This document shows positions 11,545 to 22,844 of a stretch of DNA of 64,000 nucleotides, one piece after another. The notes under the pieces were generated by a model that saw only the letters and a list, made by a program, of their open reading frames with translations, made no database searches and had not been told where the DNA came from. The DNA lies in contig CM043968.1 in the NCBI GenBank assembly GCA_014529385.2, positions 28,603,513-28,667,512 of the forward strand. The letters are read 5' to 3'. Source of the DNA: Adiantum capillus-veneris. Lineage: Eukaryota > Streptophyta > Polypodiopsida > Polypodiales > Pteridaceae. How positions within the stretch are numbered: the first letter of the stretch is position 1; every line of letters begins with the position of its first letter. A program made the position numbers and the translations under genes.

Positions 11545-11570
11545 TGTTAGAAAATAAGACGTAGCTAAAT
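11545..11570 (-). repeat. Inverted terminal fragment of the Copia-1 5' LTR
   Basis: The reverse complement of the last 26 bases of the 3' LTR (15573-15598), displaced here by the inversion. Confidence 0.92.
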
Positions 11571-11579
11571 GTGATCGCT

Positions 11580-13291
11580 CAAGGTGGAGCAAGTCACGCA
11601 CAAAGTCAGTTCTTGAATGTTGGAACTGCGGCAAGAAGGGCCACGTCAAGAAGGATTGCTAGTCCAAGAAGAAGAAGGAGACAGAGTCTCAAGACAACAA
11701 GCCAACATCAGAGGCCAATGTGGCAGGTAAAGTAGAGCAAGATGCTCTAATTCTCTCATTAGACAATGTGTTTAATTCCTGGATAGTAGATTCCGGGGCT
11801 TCATTCCATGCGACACCACACAAGCAACATTTCCAAGACTACACCAATGGTAATTTTGGGTATGTATACTTGGGAGATGATGAAGCTTGTGAGATTGTCG
11901 GCAAAGGTACAGTTTCTGTCAAAACTGCTAACAAAAATGAATGGAAGCTTAAAGATGTTAAGCATGTTCCTTCTCTTCGCAAAAATTTGATCTCTACAGG
12001 ACAATTGGACGATGAAGGTCACAACATTGCATTCGGAAACAAATGGTGGAAGATCTCAAAGGGATCTTTGGTGGTTGCCAAGGGAGAAAAAGTCGGTACA
12101 CTTTACTTGTGTACTGTTAGCACACAACCTTCAACTTGTGCAGCAACTACAGAAGTTGACAGTGCGGTGTGGCACTACCGACTTGGGCATATGAGTGCCA
12201 AAGGAATGCAAATCCTTCAAACAAAGAAGCTTCTACCAGGTTTGAAAGAAGTGGACTTAGAGTTCTGTGAAGATTGTGTTTATGGTAAACAAAAGAGGGT
12301 AAAATTTCAAAAATCAGGAAATGAAAGAAAAAATAAAAAACTTGAGTTGGTTCATTCTGATGTTTGGGGTCCTGCTAGTACACCATCACTTGGTGGCTCA
12401 TTGTACTATGTAACATTCATAGACGATGCGACTAGAAAAACATGGGTTTATGTCATGAAGAATAAATCCGATGTATTTTCCATATTTCAAAGGTGGAAAG
12501 CCTTTGTGGAGAATGAAACAGGTAGCAAGGTTAAATGCCTCAGATCCAACAATGGAGGTGAATATTGCAGCCAAGCTTTTGAAAGCTTTTGTGCTAGCAA
12601 TGGCATTCGGAGGCAAAGGACAACCCCAAGGACACCTCAACAAAATGGGATTTCGGAAAGGATGAACAGGACAATCATGGAACGAGCACGAAGCATGCGG
12701 CTACATGCAAGCCTACCGCTTGAGCTTTGGGCGGAAGCTGTAAGTACGTCTTTGTACTTAATCAATCGGTCACCCTCAACGGCATTGGATGGGGGAGTTC
12801 CAAAAGAGGCATGGATAGGTAAACCGGTGAATTATGCATTTCTCAAAGTGTTTGGGTGTGAGGCTTTCATGCACATAAATAGAAGACTAAGATCAAAGCT
12901 AGATGCAAAGTCCAAAAAGTGTTTCTTCATTGGCTATGGAGAAGGAGACTTTGGGTATCGCCTATGGAATCCTGAAGATGGTAAAATCTTAAGGAGTAGG
13001 GATGTAATTTTTAATGAACAAAATATGTACAAAGATTACTTGGAAAGAAAACAAACAAAAGAAACAGGTGATGAGTACATGGAGCTTGAGGACGGTGAAG
13101 ACTCAAGGACTGCAAACGGTAACAATGTGCAACAACGTCAACCAAATGAGGAGCCTCAACCTATTCCCCAAAGATCTACAAGAGCAAGTAGACCTCCAGA
13201 AAGGTTTGTTCCTTCCTTCAACCATCTCTTGATCTCAGATTCTGGAGAGCGGGAATCATACGAAGAAGCTATGCAACATGAATCCAAATAA
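11580..13291 (+). pseudogene. Copia-1 zinc knuckle, protease and integrase
   Basis: The frame opens with a CCHC knuckle (CWNCGKKGHVKKDC, about 11620-11661) followed at once by TAG, then stays open to TAA at 13289-13291. Protease: WIVDSGASFHATP (about 11780), with the catalytic DSG intact. GAG-pre-integrase: VWHYRLGHMSAKGM. Integrase: first Asp in VHSDVWGP; the second catalytic position reads LRSNNGGEY where copia has LRSDNGGEY, so Asp is Asn; the Glu is intact in PQQNGISERMNRT. The region after the core ends with RSTRASRPPERF, the usual lead-in to RT. The two stops and the Asp-to-Asn change argue that this copy cannot integrate by itself. Confidence 0.93.
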
Positions 13292-14350
13292 GAATGGACG
13301 AAGAGCATGCAAGTGGAGATGGACTCACTACATCGCAACCAAACATGGGAGTTGGTTGAGTTGCCTAAAGGTAAGCGGGCACTTCAAAACAAATGGGTGT
13401 ACAAGCTGAAGGAAGAAGAAGGTGGGAAGAAAAGGTACAAGTCTAGGCTTGTGGTAAAAGGTTTTTCTCAAAAGAAAGGTATTGACTTCAATGAAATATT
13501 TTCTCCTGTTGTAAAAATGAACTCAATTAGGCTTGTCTTAAGCCTTGTGGCTGTTCATGATCTAAATCTCGAGCAAATGGATGTAAATACGGCATTCCCT
13601 CACGGTGACTTAGAGGAGGAAATCTACATGCTTCAACCAAAGGGGTATGAAGTAAAAGGTAAGGAGAAAATGGTTTGCAGATTAAAGAAGAGCTTGTATG
13701 GTTTAAAGCAAGCATCAAGACAATGGTACTTGAAGTTTGATCGATGGATGTTGGATCATGGATTCAAAAGATGCAACTCGGATCACTGCGTCTACACGAA
13801 GAATTTGGGAGATGGGAAATTTATCATCCTAATGTTGTATGTTGATGACATGTTGATTGCAAGTTCTAACATGCAGGACATCAAAGACCTAAAAGAGGAA
13901 CTGTCTAAATCTTTTTCAATGAAAGATTTAGGTGCTGCAAAGAGGATACTTGGTATGAAAATATCGAGGGACAGGACGAAGAAGACAATAAAGCTATCTC
14001 AAGAAGATTACATCAAGAAGGTACTAGAAAGGTTTGCAATGCAAAATGCAAAACCAGTTTCTACACCTTTGGCTGGTCATTTTAAACTAACGAAGGATAT
14101 GTGTCCAAAGACACAAGAGGAGATAGCCTATAGGTCTAAAGTTCCATATGCTGCAGCGGTAGGTTCTCTAATGTATGCTATGGTCTGGACAAGGCCAGAC
14201 ATTGCACATGCAGTGGGAGTTGTGAGTAGGTTCATGGAAAACCCAGGTAAAGAGCATTGGCAAGCTGTGAAGTGGATACTTAGGTATCTAAAAGGGACAA
14301 CAACAAATGCTTTGTATTTTGGAGGAACTGGTATTTTTCTAGAAGGGTGC
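13292..14350 (+). pseudogene. Copia-1 reverse transcriptase
   Basis: In frame with the preceding segment but separated from it by one TAA. RT motifs in order: WELVELPKGKRALQNKWVYK, RLVVKGFSQKKGIDF, EIFSPVVK, LEQMDVNTAFPHGDLEEEIYM (usually DVKTAFLHG), SLYGLKQASRQWY and the catalytic LMLYVDDMLIAS. It continues through GVVSRFMENPGKEHW and RYLKGT into the RNase H lead-in, then shifts frame near 14345. Catalytic aspartates (DV and YVDD) are present. Confidence 0.94.
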
Positions 14351-14792
14351 AGATATGGCAGGTGACAAAGATACTCGAAGGAGCACTACTGGCTATGTGT
14401 TCACGGTTGGAGGCACAGCAGTAAGCTGGGCTTCAAAGCTGCAAAAAGTGGTTTCACTTTCTACCACGGAAGCAGAGTATGTAGCAATGACGGAGGCAAG
14501 CAAAGAAATTATGTGGCTTCACAGATTCTTAGAAGAGCTTGGATTCAAACAAGACAATTGTGTCTTGTACAGTGATAGCCAAAGCGCTATCCATCTTGCG
14601 AAGAACTCAGCCTTTCATTCAAGGACAAAGCACATTGAGGTGAGATATCACTTCATACGCACTCTTTTGGAAGAGGGACAACTAAAGCTAGGAAAGGTGC
14701 ATACAAGTGAAAATCCTGCAGACATGTTTACAAAGGTGGTCAACAAGGAGAAGTTGAGCTTTTGCTCATCTTCAATCGGCATTCAAGGATAA
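14343..14792 (+). pseudogene. Copia-1 RNase H
   Basis: Continues RT after a one-base frame change near 14345. Motifs: [39 protein letters not shown] (catalytic Glu), LYSDSQSAI (catalytic Asp), and [15 protein letters not shown], ending with the NPADMFTK signature. Normal length for a copia RNase H; ends at 14790-14792, about 50 bp before the polypurine tract. Confidence 0.94.
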
Positions 14793-14840
14793 GAAGCCAG
14801 GATGGAAAGCAGTCACAGGTTTGGTTTGGAGATCAGTCTC

Positions 14841-14852
14841 CAAGTGGGAGAT
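14841..14852 (+). promoter_or_regulatory. Polypurine tract
   Basis: AAGTGGGAGAT immediately before the 3' LTR is the standard copia plus-strand primer. Confidence 0.88.
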
Positions 14853-15598
14853 TGTTAAGTATGGAGCCTGATTTACCCTTGTAATTTTCTGTGGTAAAAG
14901 CGCACATTTGTAAGGCCCCCATTATGAGGAGAAGCCATCGTGCGTGAAGGAAAATCACTCACCGGAAACCAAAATTTTCACGGACAAGAATCAGGGGCAA
15001 CTTTAGAGGCCTCGGGGGCGGAGGCCCCCGAGACTATTTTTTTCGCCGGAATATTATGGCCGGACGGCGTCCGGAAAGTGATCGGAAAACAACCGGTCGG
15101 TTGGCCGGTGGCCGGTGGCCGGAAGTCAATGGCCGGTGGCCGGTGGCCGAATTCAAAAGCGGACTTGTCTTCTCAAGGGCGGCCACACATGGGCGGATTG
15201 GAGGGTCTGATTTGGACTTATTCGCACAAGGGCGGCTACACATGGCTGTCTCTCATAAGAGAGGGCAGCCCTTTTGGCCTATAAAAGGAGGCCATTTCTA
15301 CACACATTTCATAGTGTGAAGTTGATGCAACAAGGTGAGTGTGAGGTGGTGAGAGTGAAGCAAGGCGGGAGCTCTATCAAGGGTTTAATCCCTTTGTAAA
15401 CTAATTCTTCTTTTGAAGTGCTAAAGCCATTGAGTGGCTGCTTTCCCGTGGACGTAGCCCACATTGGGTGAACTACGTATATCGTGTCTACTCTCTCTCT
15501 CTCTCTCTCTACTCTATAATATCTTGTGTGTGAAATCTATCTCTCTCCATTGAGTAATCTACTCAAAAATCTATTTAGCTACGTCTTATTTTCTAACA
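14853..15598 (+). repeat. Copia-1 3' LTR
   Basis: 746 bp, TGTTAAG to TCTAACA. It contains TATAAAAGGAG at about 15280 and a (CT)n run near 15491-15510. It is followed by the duplicated CTTTC at 15599-15603. Confidence 0.95.
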
Positions 15599-15603
15599 CT
15601 TTC

Positions 15604-15830
15604 ATGGTAGGCCAATAGAAGTACGTCTCTACTCCTCAAAGAGTAGGTTGAATGCCTCTATGCCCCGCATCGGGAGGAGCATGGGATTCATCATAACTTT
15701 ATCACGAAGGGAGTGGGTAACACATAGCCTATTTCCATGGAGAAGATAACCATTAGGAAGGGAATGGGGTCTAAGGGGGCCTCTTTATTTTCCATGGGAT
15801 TAAAAAGGAGATTATGAAAGGGGTAAATGG
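15604..15830 (-). pseudogene. Continuation of the interrupted gypsy pol
   Basis: After the duplication CTTTC the minus strand encodes GYLLHGNRLCV around 15700-15760, resembling the segment just upstream of the gypsy integrase zinc-binding domain. Similarity then fades. Its position, directly 5' of the integrase at 8890-10045 once Copia-1 is removed, supports it being the same element. Confidence 0.5.
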
Positions 15831-16962
15831 GTAGATGCTATGTGGACTAATATGGTGGGTATGGAAGGGCCTAAAAGTAAGTGGTCAAACTTGTACTCTT
15901 TTATAAAATATAAAGAGAAAATCTCTTATAAATTCAAAAATTTGAACTTTTCTCTAAATAGTTGAGTAAAAACCAATCCTTTCTCTCTCTAGTGGCTGTC
16001 AGTTTCTCCCCCCTCTCTCCTAAAAGGGGGTCCCTCCAAAAACGTGATGATCATTCCCTCCCTCTCTCTCTCTCTCTCTACTGTACCATCTCTCACTTCT
16101 CTTCACTTCACCTTGCAAGGTTCGCTTATCTTTTCTTCCTTTCAGTTTTCCCTCTCAAAAGGTTTGCAGCAAAAGTTTGAACCTCCTTTCCCTCCTCAAG
16201 CTTACTGCATTCTCCTCAAGCTGAAGTTCTCCATTTCTGTATGAGCCTCACTAAACACCTCTACCTAAAGTTGAAGATCTACAGCATATCCTTCTGCTAG
16301 ATCATCCCTCTCTCTTTCCTCAACAAGTTTCCTGCTCCTTCTCCATTGTGTTCTCTAGAAGGGATCTACTTCCCTCTCAAGCTATGCAACATTATCTTCC
16401 CCATTAAGCCAACAAGCATGTGGACCAGTAGAGCAGTAAGTGGCATCCTTCATCTTTGTGTACCATCAAGAATCTTGCTCTTTAAACAGTTGAGAACATG
16501 GATGTGCAATGTCTAATCATAAGTGATTGTCTGCAGGTTGTGCCACTATTCCCCATGGAATCATCAGGTACTTGACAACCTAGGAGTGTCGTTAACTCCA
16601 TTTCATGCATCAATGTACAAGATGACATTGGATGTTGGGTGACGATGGAGTTTAAATGATTGATGGGGGTGACAATGCAACCCACCTAGCTCAAGAGGTG
16701 CACACATGATCTCAAGGAGACACATGTCTTCTCGAGCACACCATTGGCAGGGAAGGATCATAGAGTTCAAGCAAACCCATGACAGCAAGCGACTTGCAAA
16801 GGTGCAACATGTGTATGCTCCTTCACAACTGAAGCTAGAGACAGTAGTGGCTCCATCGAGGTTTCCTGCAAACTGTAATTTCACTCCTCTGTCAAGTTTT
16901 TAGATTGTATATTTTGTATTTCTTCCCATATATTGCTTTGATGTCTATAAGGTTTTCATTGC
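15831..16962. other. Unassigned, pyrimidine-rich in part
   Basis: 15975-16110 is strongly CT-rich, with a (CT)n run at about 16060-16079 and TTCTCCCCCCTCTCTCC. No coding motif recognised. A CT-rich run followed by exon-like sequence could be a plant 5' leader, but there is no direct support. Confidence 0.35.
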
Positions 16963-18166
16963 TTGTTCATGTTTGCAGATATATTTCCATCCGATTTTGT
17001 AGAGTGGGAGCCAATAGAGTCCTTCACAGAAACTTTTTACACCATCCACGTTGACCTTGGCAAGCTGCTCTATGCTGGTTGTCCATCCGTGGAGCTTGTC
17101 TCACGAGACATTTTTCTTTATAACCATACTTATGAAACGCCTAGGCAAACTGGGTATGGTAATATTTCTTTGGTTTATCCACCAATATTGCAGAGTATGG
17201 AATGGCCTAAGCCAGATAGTGCCTTGATCACAACAACCAAAAAGAGAAGTGAGGTGGATGTGCATTCAGCAATGAAGTGCACCTATGGTTTCCACAAAGC
17301 TTCCCTTACTTGGTTTATGTCCCTTCATGTGTCTGTGTTTATCTTTTGATTACAGAGTGTTCACAGGACTCCAAAAATGTTGCTCTATGGCAAGCTGCTC
17401 TATGCTGGTTGTCCATCCACGGAGCTTATCTCACGGGACTTTTTCTTTAATAACCATACTTATGTAACGCGTAGGCAACTGGGTATGGTAATCTTTCTCC
17501 AGTTCATCCACCAACCTTGCAGAGTATGGAATGGCCTAAGCCAGATAGTGCCTTGATCACAAGAGCCAAAAAGAGAATCAAGGCGGATGTGCATTCGGCA
17601 CAATGAAGTGCACCTATGGTTCCCACAAAGATTCCCTTACTTGGTTTATGTCCCTTCATGTGTTTGTGTTTGTCTTTCGACTGCAGAGTGTTCACAGGAG
17701 ACCAGCAATGTGGACTTGCAAAGGGGAAAGTGCGATCAACGGCTTCCTTGCAGTTGGATGGGGGACTAAGGTGGTCAACCACTAGGGAGATACAATCAAG
17801 TGCTCTGTAGTTGCTGAGAATGTGGTGTGCAGATACCATATTGTGAAGCAAATCTTGTCAATTTTCTTTCCCTACAGAAGATGGAAGCTGACAAAGGGAG
17901 AATGGGAGGCACTAGACTTTGATGTTGCTCCTAGAGAATCAATTGATCTGCAAATATGCCTCCATGACAATGTAGTGCACAACATCTCTGTGAATAACGA
18001 TTGGAATCTCACTCACCTTTGTGAGTATCTTAATCTTAGATGTACCTTGCCCAATCAATATGTTTTTGTAATCAATGAAATGGTTGTTCGTTCCAGAAAA
18101 GAGAAGAGCTTTTTGTGTGAAAACATTGATTTTCCGCGATGTATAAATGTAGAAGCTTGTAACTGA
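16963..18166 (+). pseudogene. Unrecognised exon-like region
   Basis: Several frames look like exons: each follows a plausible 3' splice site (TTTGCAG before 16980; CTGCAG before about 17688). The open frames are 16963-17349 and 17822-18166. The last one, 114 codons, ends KSFLCENIDFPRCINVEACN and is followed by AT-rich sequence like a 3' end. No domain is recognised; there is no membrane segment of note. The middle is a 340-bp tandem duplication (17059-17398 and 17399-17738) that breaks any single reading frame. It may be a partly duplicated host gene or non-LTR debris. Function unknown. Confidence 0.3.
17059..17738 (+). repeat. 340-bp tandem duplication
   Basis: Both copies start GGCAAGCTGCTCTATGCTGG (17059 and 17399) and run through CCTAAGCCAGATAGTGCC to AGAGTGTTCACAGGA. 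They differ by scattered substitutions and indels, which shift the reading frame of the second copy. Confidence 0.88.
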
Positions 18167-18739
18167 AGCGATTTCGCTCCCATTAATACATATGGTGTTT
18201 TGAATCTCTTTTTCATTTTTAAATTGTTCAAGATTTTGATTAAAATGTGCAAGTCATTTGTAGAGTGAATACTTTCAATGTTGGTGTCTTTCAATGGCTT
18301 GTCGCGTGATTTTGTTTATAATTATAGTTTTAAGTTAATTTGACATTAATTTTAAGTGCTTTTAAAAAGTGACATTGACTATAAAAGTGACTTTCTAGGT
18401 TTTAAACTTCATTTCTCACATTCACAAAACACTAGCTTTCAACTCTCTTCCCATCTTCTTCGGGAACAGACCTATGGAAACATCTTCTGATGCACTTTTC
18501 ACACAACTACAGAAGATAGGACTGCACATCGTGCACATGAACTAGTCAGTGTGTTTGAGGGGACGATTGACATGCATGACACTACTAACCTCCATGTAGA
18601 GGTTTTCCAAATCTTTCTTGACTACAAGATGGAGCACATGGGAGAATATGAAATAGTCTTTGACGGATCCGACATGGCGTGGTTGCTGGTGGATTTTCTC
18701 AAACACCTCTATGCGGCCGACTAAAACTTTTGCTATCAC

Positions 18740-19171
18740 TTGTTGAGGTTTATAAAAGGGCTTATTGAGTGGGACTGTAGGACAGAGGATGAGGATGACC
18801 TCATAGACTTGGGCATGGGGTGCATAGGCACCCAATTTATCTCTTGGGACATGGTTCTGGTCTTGCTTGTGCTTGAGGGCATGGAGAAGGGAAAATCAAA
18901 GGAAAAGGCCAACCAAAAACCTCATGTGACCATGATGGAGGAATCAAATGAATTTATTGAAGAGGTTGATAAGCAGGCTGAAGCATCTATGGCACTCGTC
19001 CTCCTGCAAGATCCCAACTCGACTAGGGAGGAAGATAGGATAATAGAGGGAGACGAGGTGTTGGAGGAATTTCCTAACCTCCAAATTCTCACTTTGCATG
19101 CAGTGGTGGTGGATGGTTGTCACTTTTTGTTCCTTGATGACATTGCAAAGACTAGGACTCAGACAAAATGA
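18740..19171 (+). CDS. Hypothetical acidic ORF
   Basis: 143 codons, rich in Glu and Asp with a Lys-rich patch (GKSKEKANQK, about residues 51-60). The start falls inside an upstream open stretch that contains a stop, so the true start is uncertain. No motif recognised and no introns needed. It sits between two unassigned stretches and may be part of the same decayed unit as 16963-18166. I would not rely on it being a gene. Confidence 0.2.
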   Translation: MLRFIKGLIEWDCRTEDEDDLIDLGMGCIGTQFISWDMVLVLLVLEGMEKGKSKEKANQKPHVTMMEESNEFIEEVDKQAEASMALVLLQDPNSTREEDRIIEGDEVLEEFPNLQILTLHAVVVDGCHFLFLDDIAKTRTQTK

Positions 19172-20072
19172 GTCACTCTCAGTGCTCGCTATCTTTGCGG
19201 GCATGAAAGATCCCAGTGGAAAGCAAGATAAGGACAACTTTCAAATTGACTTTGAAGACCAAGGTTTCCCACCAAGCCTCTCTTTCCTCCCTAGTGAAAA
19301 TGAACAGAATTTGGTATAAACCATGGCAAATACACTTATAGAAATTAAATCCCGAAAAGCTCTTTTCATCCACACGAACCGCTGATCATTATGGGTGGAG
19401 AAGATCGCTCTAGCATTGACCTTACAAGGAAAACTCTTGAAGAGACGGATGAAGAAACTAAGGTAACCACTTTTTAACCTTATCAATAGTTTATTGTACC
19501 CTATAGCAATTATTGAAGTTTTTTAAAACATTTTGCAGACCGCATACCATGTTGATAAGTTTGCAATGCGTACTAGAGGTACGCGCAATGTTCCTATGGG
19601 TAGAGACAGCTCCTTGTGGAACTACCTTGTCCATCTGGGCCATCCATTCTTTGAGTTTCTCACACAGAGTTCTCCAAGTATGGTTTTGTGGAGCTGCTCA
19701 AGTGCAAAGCATTAAGTGCCATCCTTGTTGAAGATTCCCTTAGCCTTAATGCTCACAAGTGTATCTTGGTGGACCGGAAGGCAGCATTGTATGCCTTTCA
19801 AAAGCACCACAAGTGCACATAATCTCTTGTAGTGTGAGTTCTTGCAAGTGCACACACACACAAAGTGGAGGCAAAAGATTGGACTTCTTCTTCTTCACTA
19901 ACTCAAGATAAGAGGTCTACAAAACATGAGGAAAAATACAACATAAAAGGGGAACTAGTACAACGGTCTAGTATGAACTGCTACTGATTGAGGTGAGTAG
20001 ATAAGTGTGCCATCACTCTAGTAGGTAGACCAGCTCGGTGTAGTACAGTTGTAGTATCACTAGCAAAGATAT
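19172..20072. other. Mostly unassigned; includes Copia-3 LTR sequence
   Basis: A short open frame at 19533-19715 has no recognised domain. From about 19800 to 20159 the sequence should be the 3' LTR of Copia-3 on the minus strand (see 20073-22400), but its far end is not visible and no second copy occurs in the window. Confidence 0.35.
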
Positions 20073-22400
20073 GTGTATCCACCAAGGTGTGCCAGCGATG
20101 GTGATTGTCGGTGTGGTAGTCATCCAAGAGTTGTATATGTTGATCTTGACCTCTCAACACTGCCCCTCAAGCTCAACTCCATCTCTTGTATGCCAAGCAT
20201 CACTCAAGACCGTCGTAGCTTCTTTTCTCCAAGGGCTTTTGTGAAGATATCTTCAACCTGTTCATCCATTGACACATACTCAAGGTTAATGTCGCCAGCT
20301 AAGACCCTCTCTTTGATGAAGTGGTAGTGCACCTCAATGTGCTTTGTCCTGGTATGAAACATTGGGTTTTGTGCCAACTATATGATGTTGAGGTTGTCAC
20401 AATATATGAAAATGGCCTCTGTACTTGTACTTCAAAGTCGTGAAGTAGCAATCCCAACCATAATACCTCACATGCGCCACTGCAACACCCTTGTACTCTA
20501 CCTTTGTACTCAAAAGAGCAACTGTAGGCTGCTTCTTGCTACTCCATGTGATAGAAGCACTCCCAAGTGAAAACATGAATTTGTTGGTAGACCTACAAAT
20601 CATATGTACTACCAACCTAATCCGCATATGTGTAGCCATAGAGCTGCAAGTCCACAACAGCCCTATAAAAGAGTGCATAATCCAAGGTATCACTCACATA
20701 GCGCAAAGTGTGTCTCACTGCATCCAAGTGTGGTTTCCTGGGAGACAACATAAATTGATTCACCATTCCAAGTGTGTAGCTCAAGTCTTGGAGGACGTGA
20801 GATAGTCAAGTAGATCAAGATACTCACAATTCTCTTGTACATGGTAGCAATTGACCTGCATCATTCCCAACTTCAAATTTTGATCTAAGGGCATTCTAAT
20901 TGGCTTACAATCAGCCATACCATACTTTTTCAACATATCCAAAGCATATTTCCTTTGTGATAGGCATACACCCTCTTCTGTGCGAATAATTTCAATGCCT
21001 AAGAAATACCGCAAGTCTCCCAAGTCTTTCAAATCAAAATCCTACATAAGTAGAGCCTACATGCCTTCTACTTCAACCACATTATTACCTCCAACAATCA
21101 AATCATCCACATAGTTGCATATTGCCACAATTCTTGCCTCATTCTTCTGCACATACAATGAATGGTCTACATTAGACATCTCAAAGCCCAATGAAATGAG
21201 AAATGCCACAATTCTCTCATACCAAGCTCTAGGTGCTTGCTTCAGCCCATACAATGCTTTCTTTAACTTGCATACAAGGTCACGTAGCTTCACATTTGCA
21301 CAACCTTGTGGCTGCTCCATATACATAGTTTCCTCCAAGTCTCCATTCACAAATGCATTCTTTACATCCATTTTCTTCAACACCCATTTTAACGTAGCAG
21401 CCACTGTAATAAACACGCGAACAATAGCCATCTTAGCTAGGAGACTACGTCTCCTCATAATCAATCCCATAATTTTGTGCATAACCTTTGGCCACAAGTC
21501 TAGCCTTGTAGCTCGTCACACTACTGTCAGCATTATGCTTTATTTTGTAAACCCACTTACACCCAATTGCCTTCTTTTCCTTTGGTAATGGCACCAATTC
21601 CCATGTTCCATTTGCAATCAAGCGTAGCCATCTCTTGATCCATAGCTCGCCGCCATTTTTCATCCTTGATAGAGTCCTCAAACATTTGGGTTCTACTTCC
21701 TCTGCAATCTTTGCAATAAATACACAATGACGAGCCACATAATTGTCATAAGTGAATCTTGCACACGATTTCTTGCTCTTTCTAACCTTTGTAGTCTAGG
21801 ATCACTTTAGGGTACCTTGTTCCCTGCTTGCACCCCCAGAGTTTTCATAGAGTGTATGTCAAACTCCTCATCCAAACTTTGCTCAGAACCACTTCTATCG
21901 TCATCATCGTCACTAGCACTCACATTTGGCAACTTAGGGGCATCATTAACTTTTTCCTTTCCTTCCCTTGATACATTTGAAGAGTTAGCAGGACTCACTC
22001 TTTCACGTAACTTGCCACTCCATTGATTCTCACCATGACATGCACTAGAGAACCCTTGTGGCCTACTCAAAACTTGTGACTGCACACCTATATTTTCTAC
22101 ATCCACATTCTCTCTTACATCAACCCCAAAATCATATTTTACATCAGCATACCAACTTGCCATTTCATCAAAAACAACATGCTTGCTCGCCTCACTTTAC
22201 CTTTGATAGGTTTGTAGCACTTGTCCCCTTTCTACTCAAGGGAATAGTCAATGAACATGCATTTTTTGCTTTCAAATCAAGCTTACTTCTTAGCTCATCC
22301 GGTACATTCACATAAGCAATACATCGGAGCACTTTAAAATTTGATACATCCAATTTTTCACCACCACTGAACTTTTCTTCATGTGTCATATCATGTACTG
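20073..22400 (-). pseudogene. Copia-3 pol remnant (integrase end, RT, RNase H)
   Basis: Minus-strand copia pol read from 22400 down. Integrase C-terminus: EEKFSG, LDVSNFKVLRCIAYVNVPDE, RSKLDLKAK. RT: TWELVPLPKEKKAIGCKWVYK, ARLVAKGYAQNYGIDYEET, KKMDVKNAFVNGDLEETMYM, ALYGLKQAPRAWYERI, ICNYVDDLIVGG (catalytic), then KDLGDLRYFLGIEI. RNase H: TWSSKKQPTVALLSTKVEY and, near 20320-20200, HFIKERVLAGDINLEYVS with DIFTKALG at the end. The frame is broken many times. A purine tract (GAGGGGCAG) precedes TGTTGAGAGG at 20159, the likely start of the 3' LTR. The integrase core, protease and gag are missing; unrelated sequence joins at about 22400. Confidence 0.9.
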
Positions 22401-22403
22401 CAG

Positions 22404-22713
22404 CAGTAGGGGGCTGAAAGAAAGGGATGGTGGTACAAAATTTGTTGTCCTTGACAGCACCTAGGCTTGGTGGGTTTTTCGATGTACTGGCATCAAGGTC
22501 TTGCGGTATTTTCTGCACTTCATCTATCAATTGATCTTCTCCCAAGCTTGATGAGTCTATAACAAGCTCAGCGCCTTTCCCTTCCATTGTGTTGGCATCA
22601 AGGTCTTGTAGTATTTCCTGCACTGACTTGTGAGGATCTTCCAAGAGCATGTGAGTCACATCTAACTTGCTATGATCACGAAGATCCTTCCAATACATTG
22701 GGGTGTTTTTCAT
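22404..22713 (-). pseudogene. Non-copia segment fused in frame to Copia-3 integrase
   Basis: The minus-strand frame entering the integrase end begins about 100 codons earlier with residues unlike any copia protein. It holds two related phrases, EILQDLDANT and KIPQDLDAST, suggesting an internal repeat. Upstream, near 22740-22770, the minus strand has a pyrimidine-rich run ending TTTAG, a good 3' splice site. The segment therefore looks like an exon of another gene joined to copia sequence. Function unknown. Confidence 0.4.
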
Positions 22714-22844
22714 GGGTGTCTACACCAAAATATCCTCTACCTAAATATACACGAAGATGAAAGATAAAGTTAGATCATCAATTCAAATTATATAAGCATA
22801 ATGTCCAGCACAACACCCCACTTACTCTTCAATAATGACCTCCC

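Larger units (their letters stand above)
10046..15598 (+). mobile_element. Copia-1, full-length but rearranged copia retrotransposon
   Basis: A 5553-bp element begins TGTTAAG and ends TTCTAACA, flanked by a perfect 5-bp duplication (CTTTC). It has two LTRs, a Met-tRNA primer site, gag, zinc knuckle, protease, integrase, RT and RNase H, in copia order. It inserted into the minus-strand gypsy integrase. Its gag, primer site and the last bases of the 5' LTR lie in inverted orientation (10823-11570) relative to everything else. Pol carries at least two stops, a frameshift, and Asn in place of the second integrase Asp. It looks like the plant Tork/TNT1-like type by its RT and RNase H wording, but lineage was not tested. 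Confidence 0.95.
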
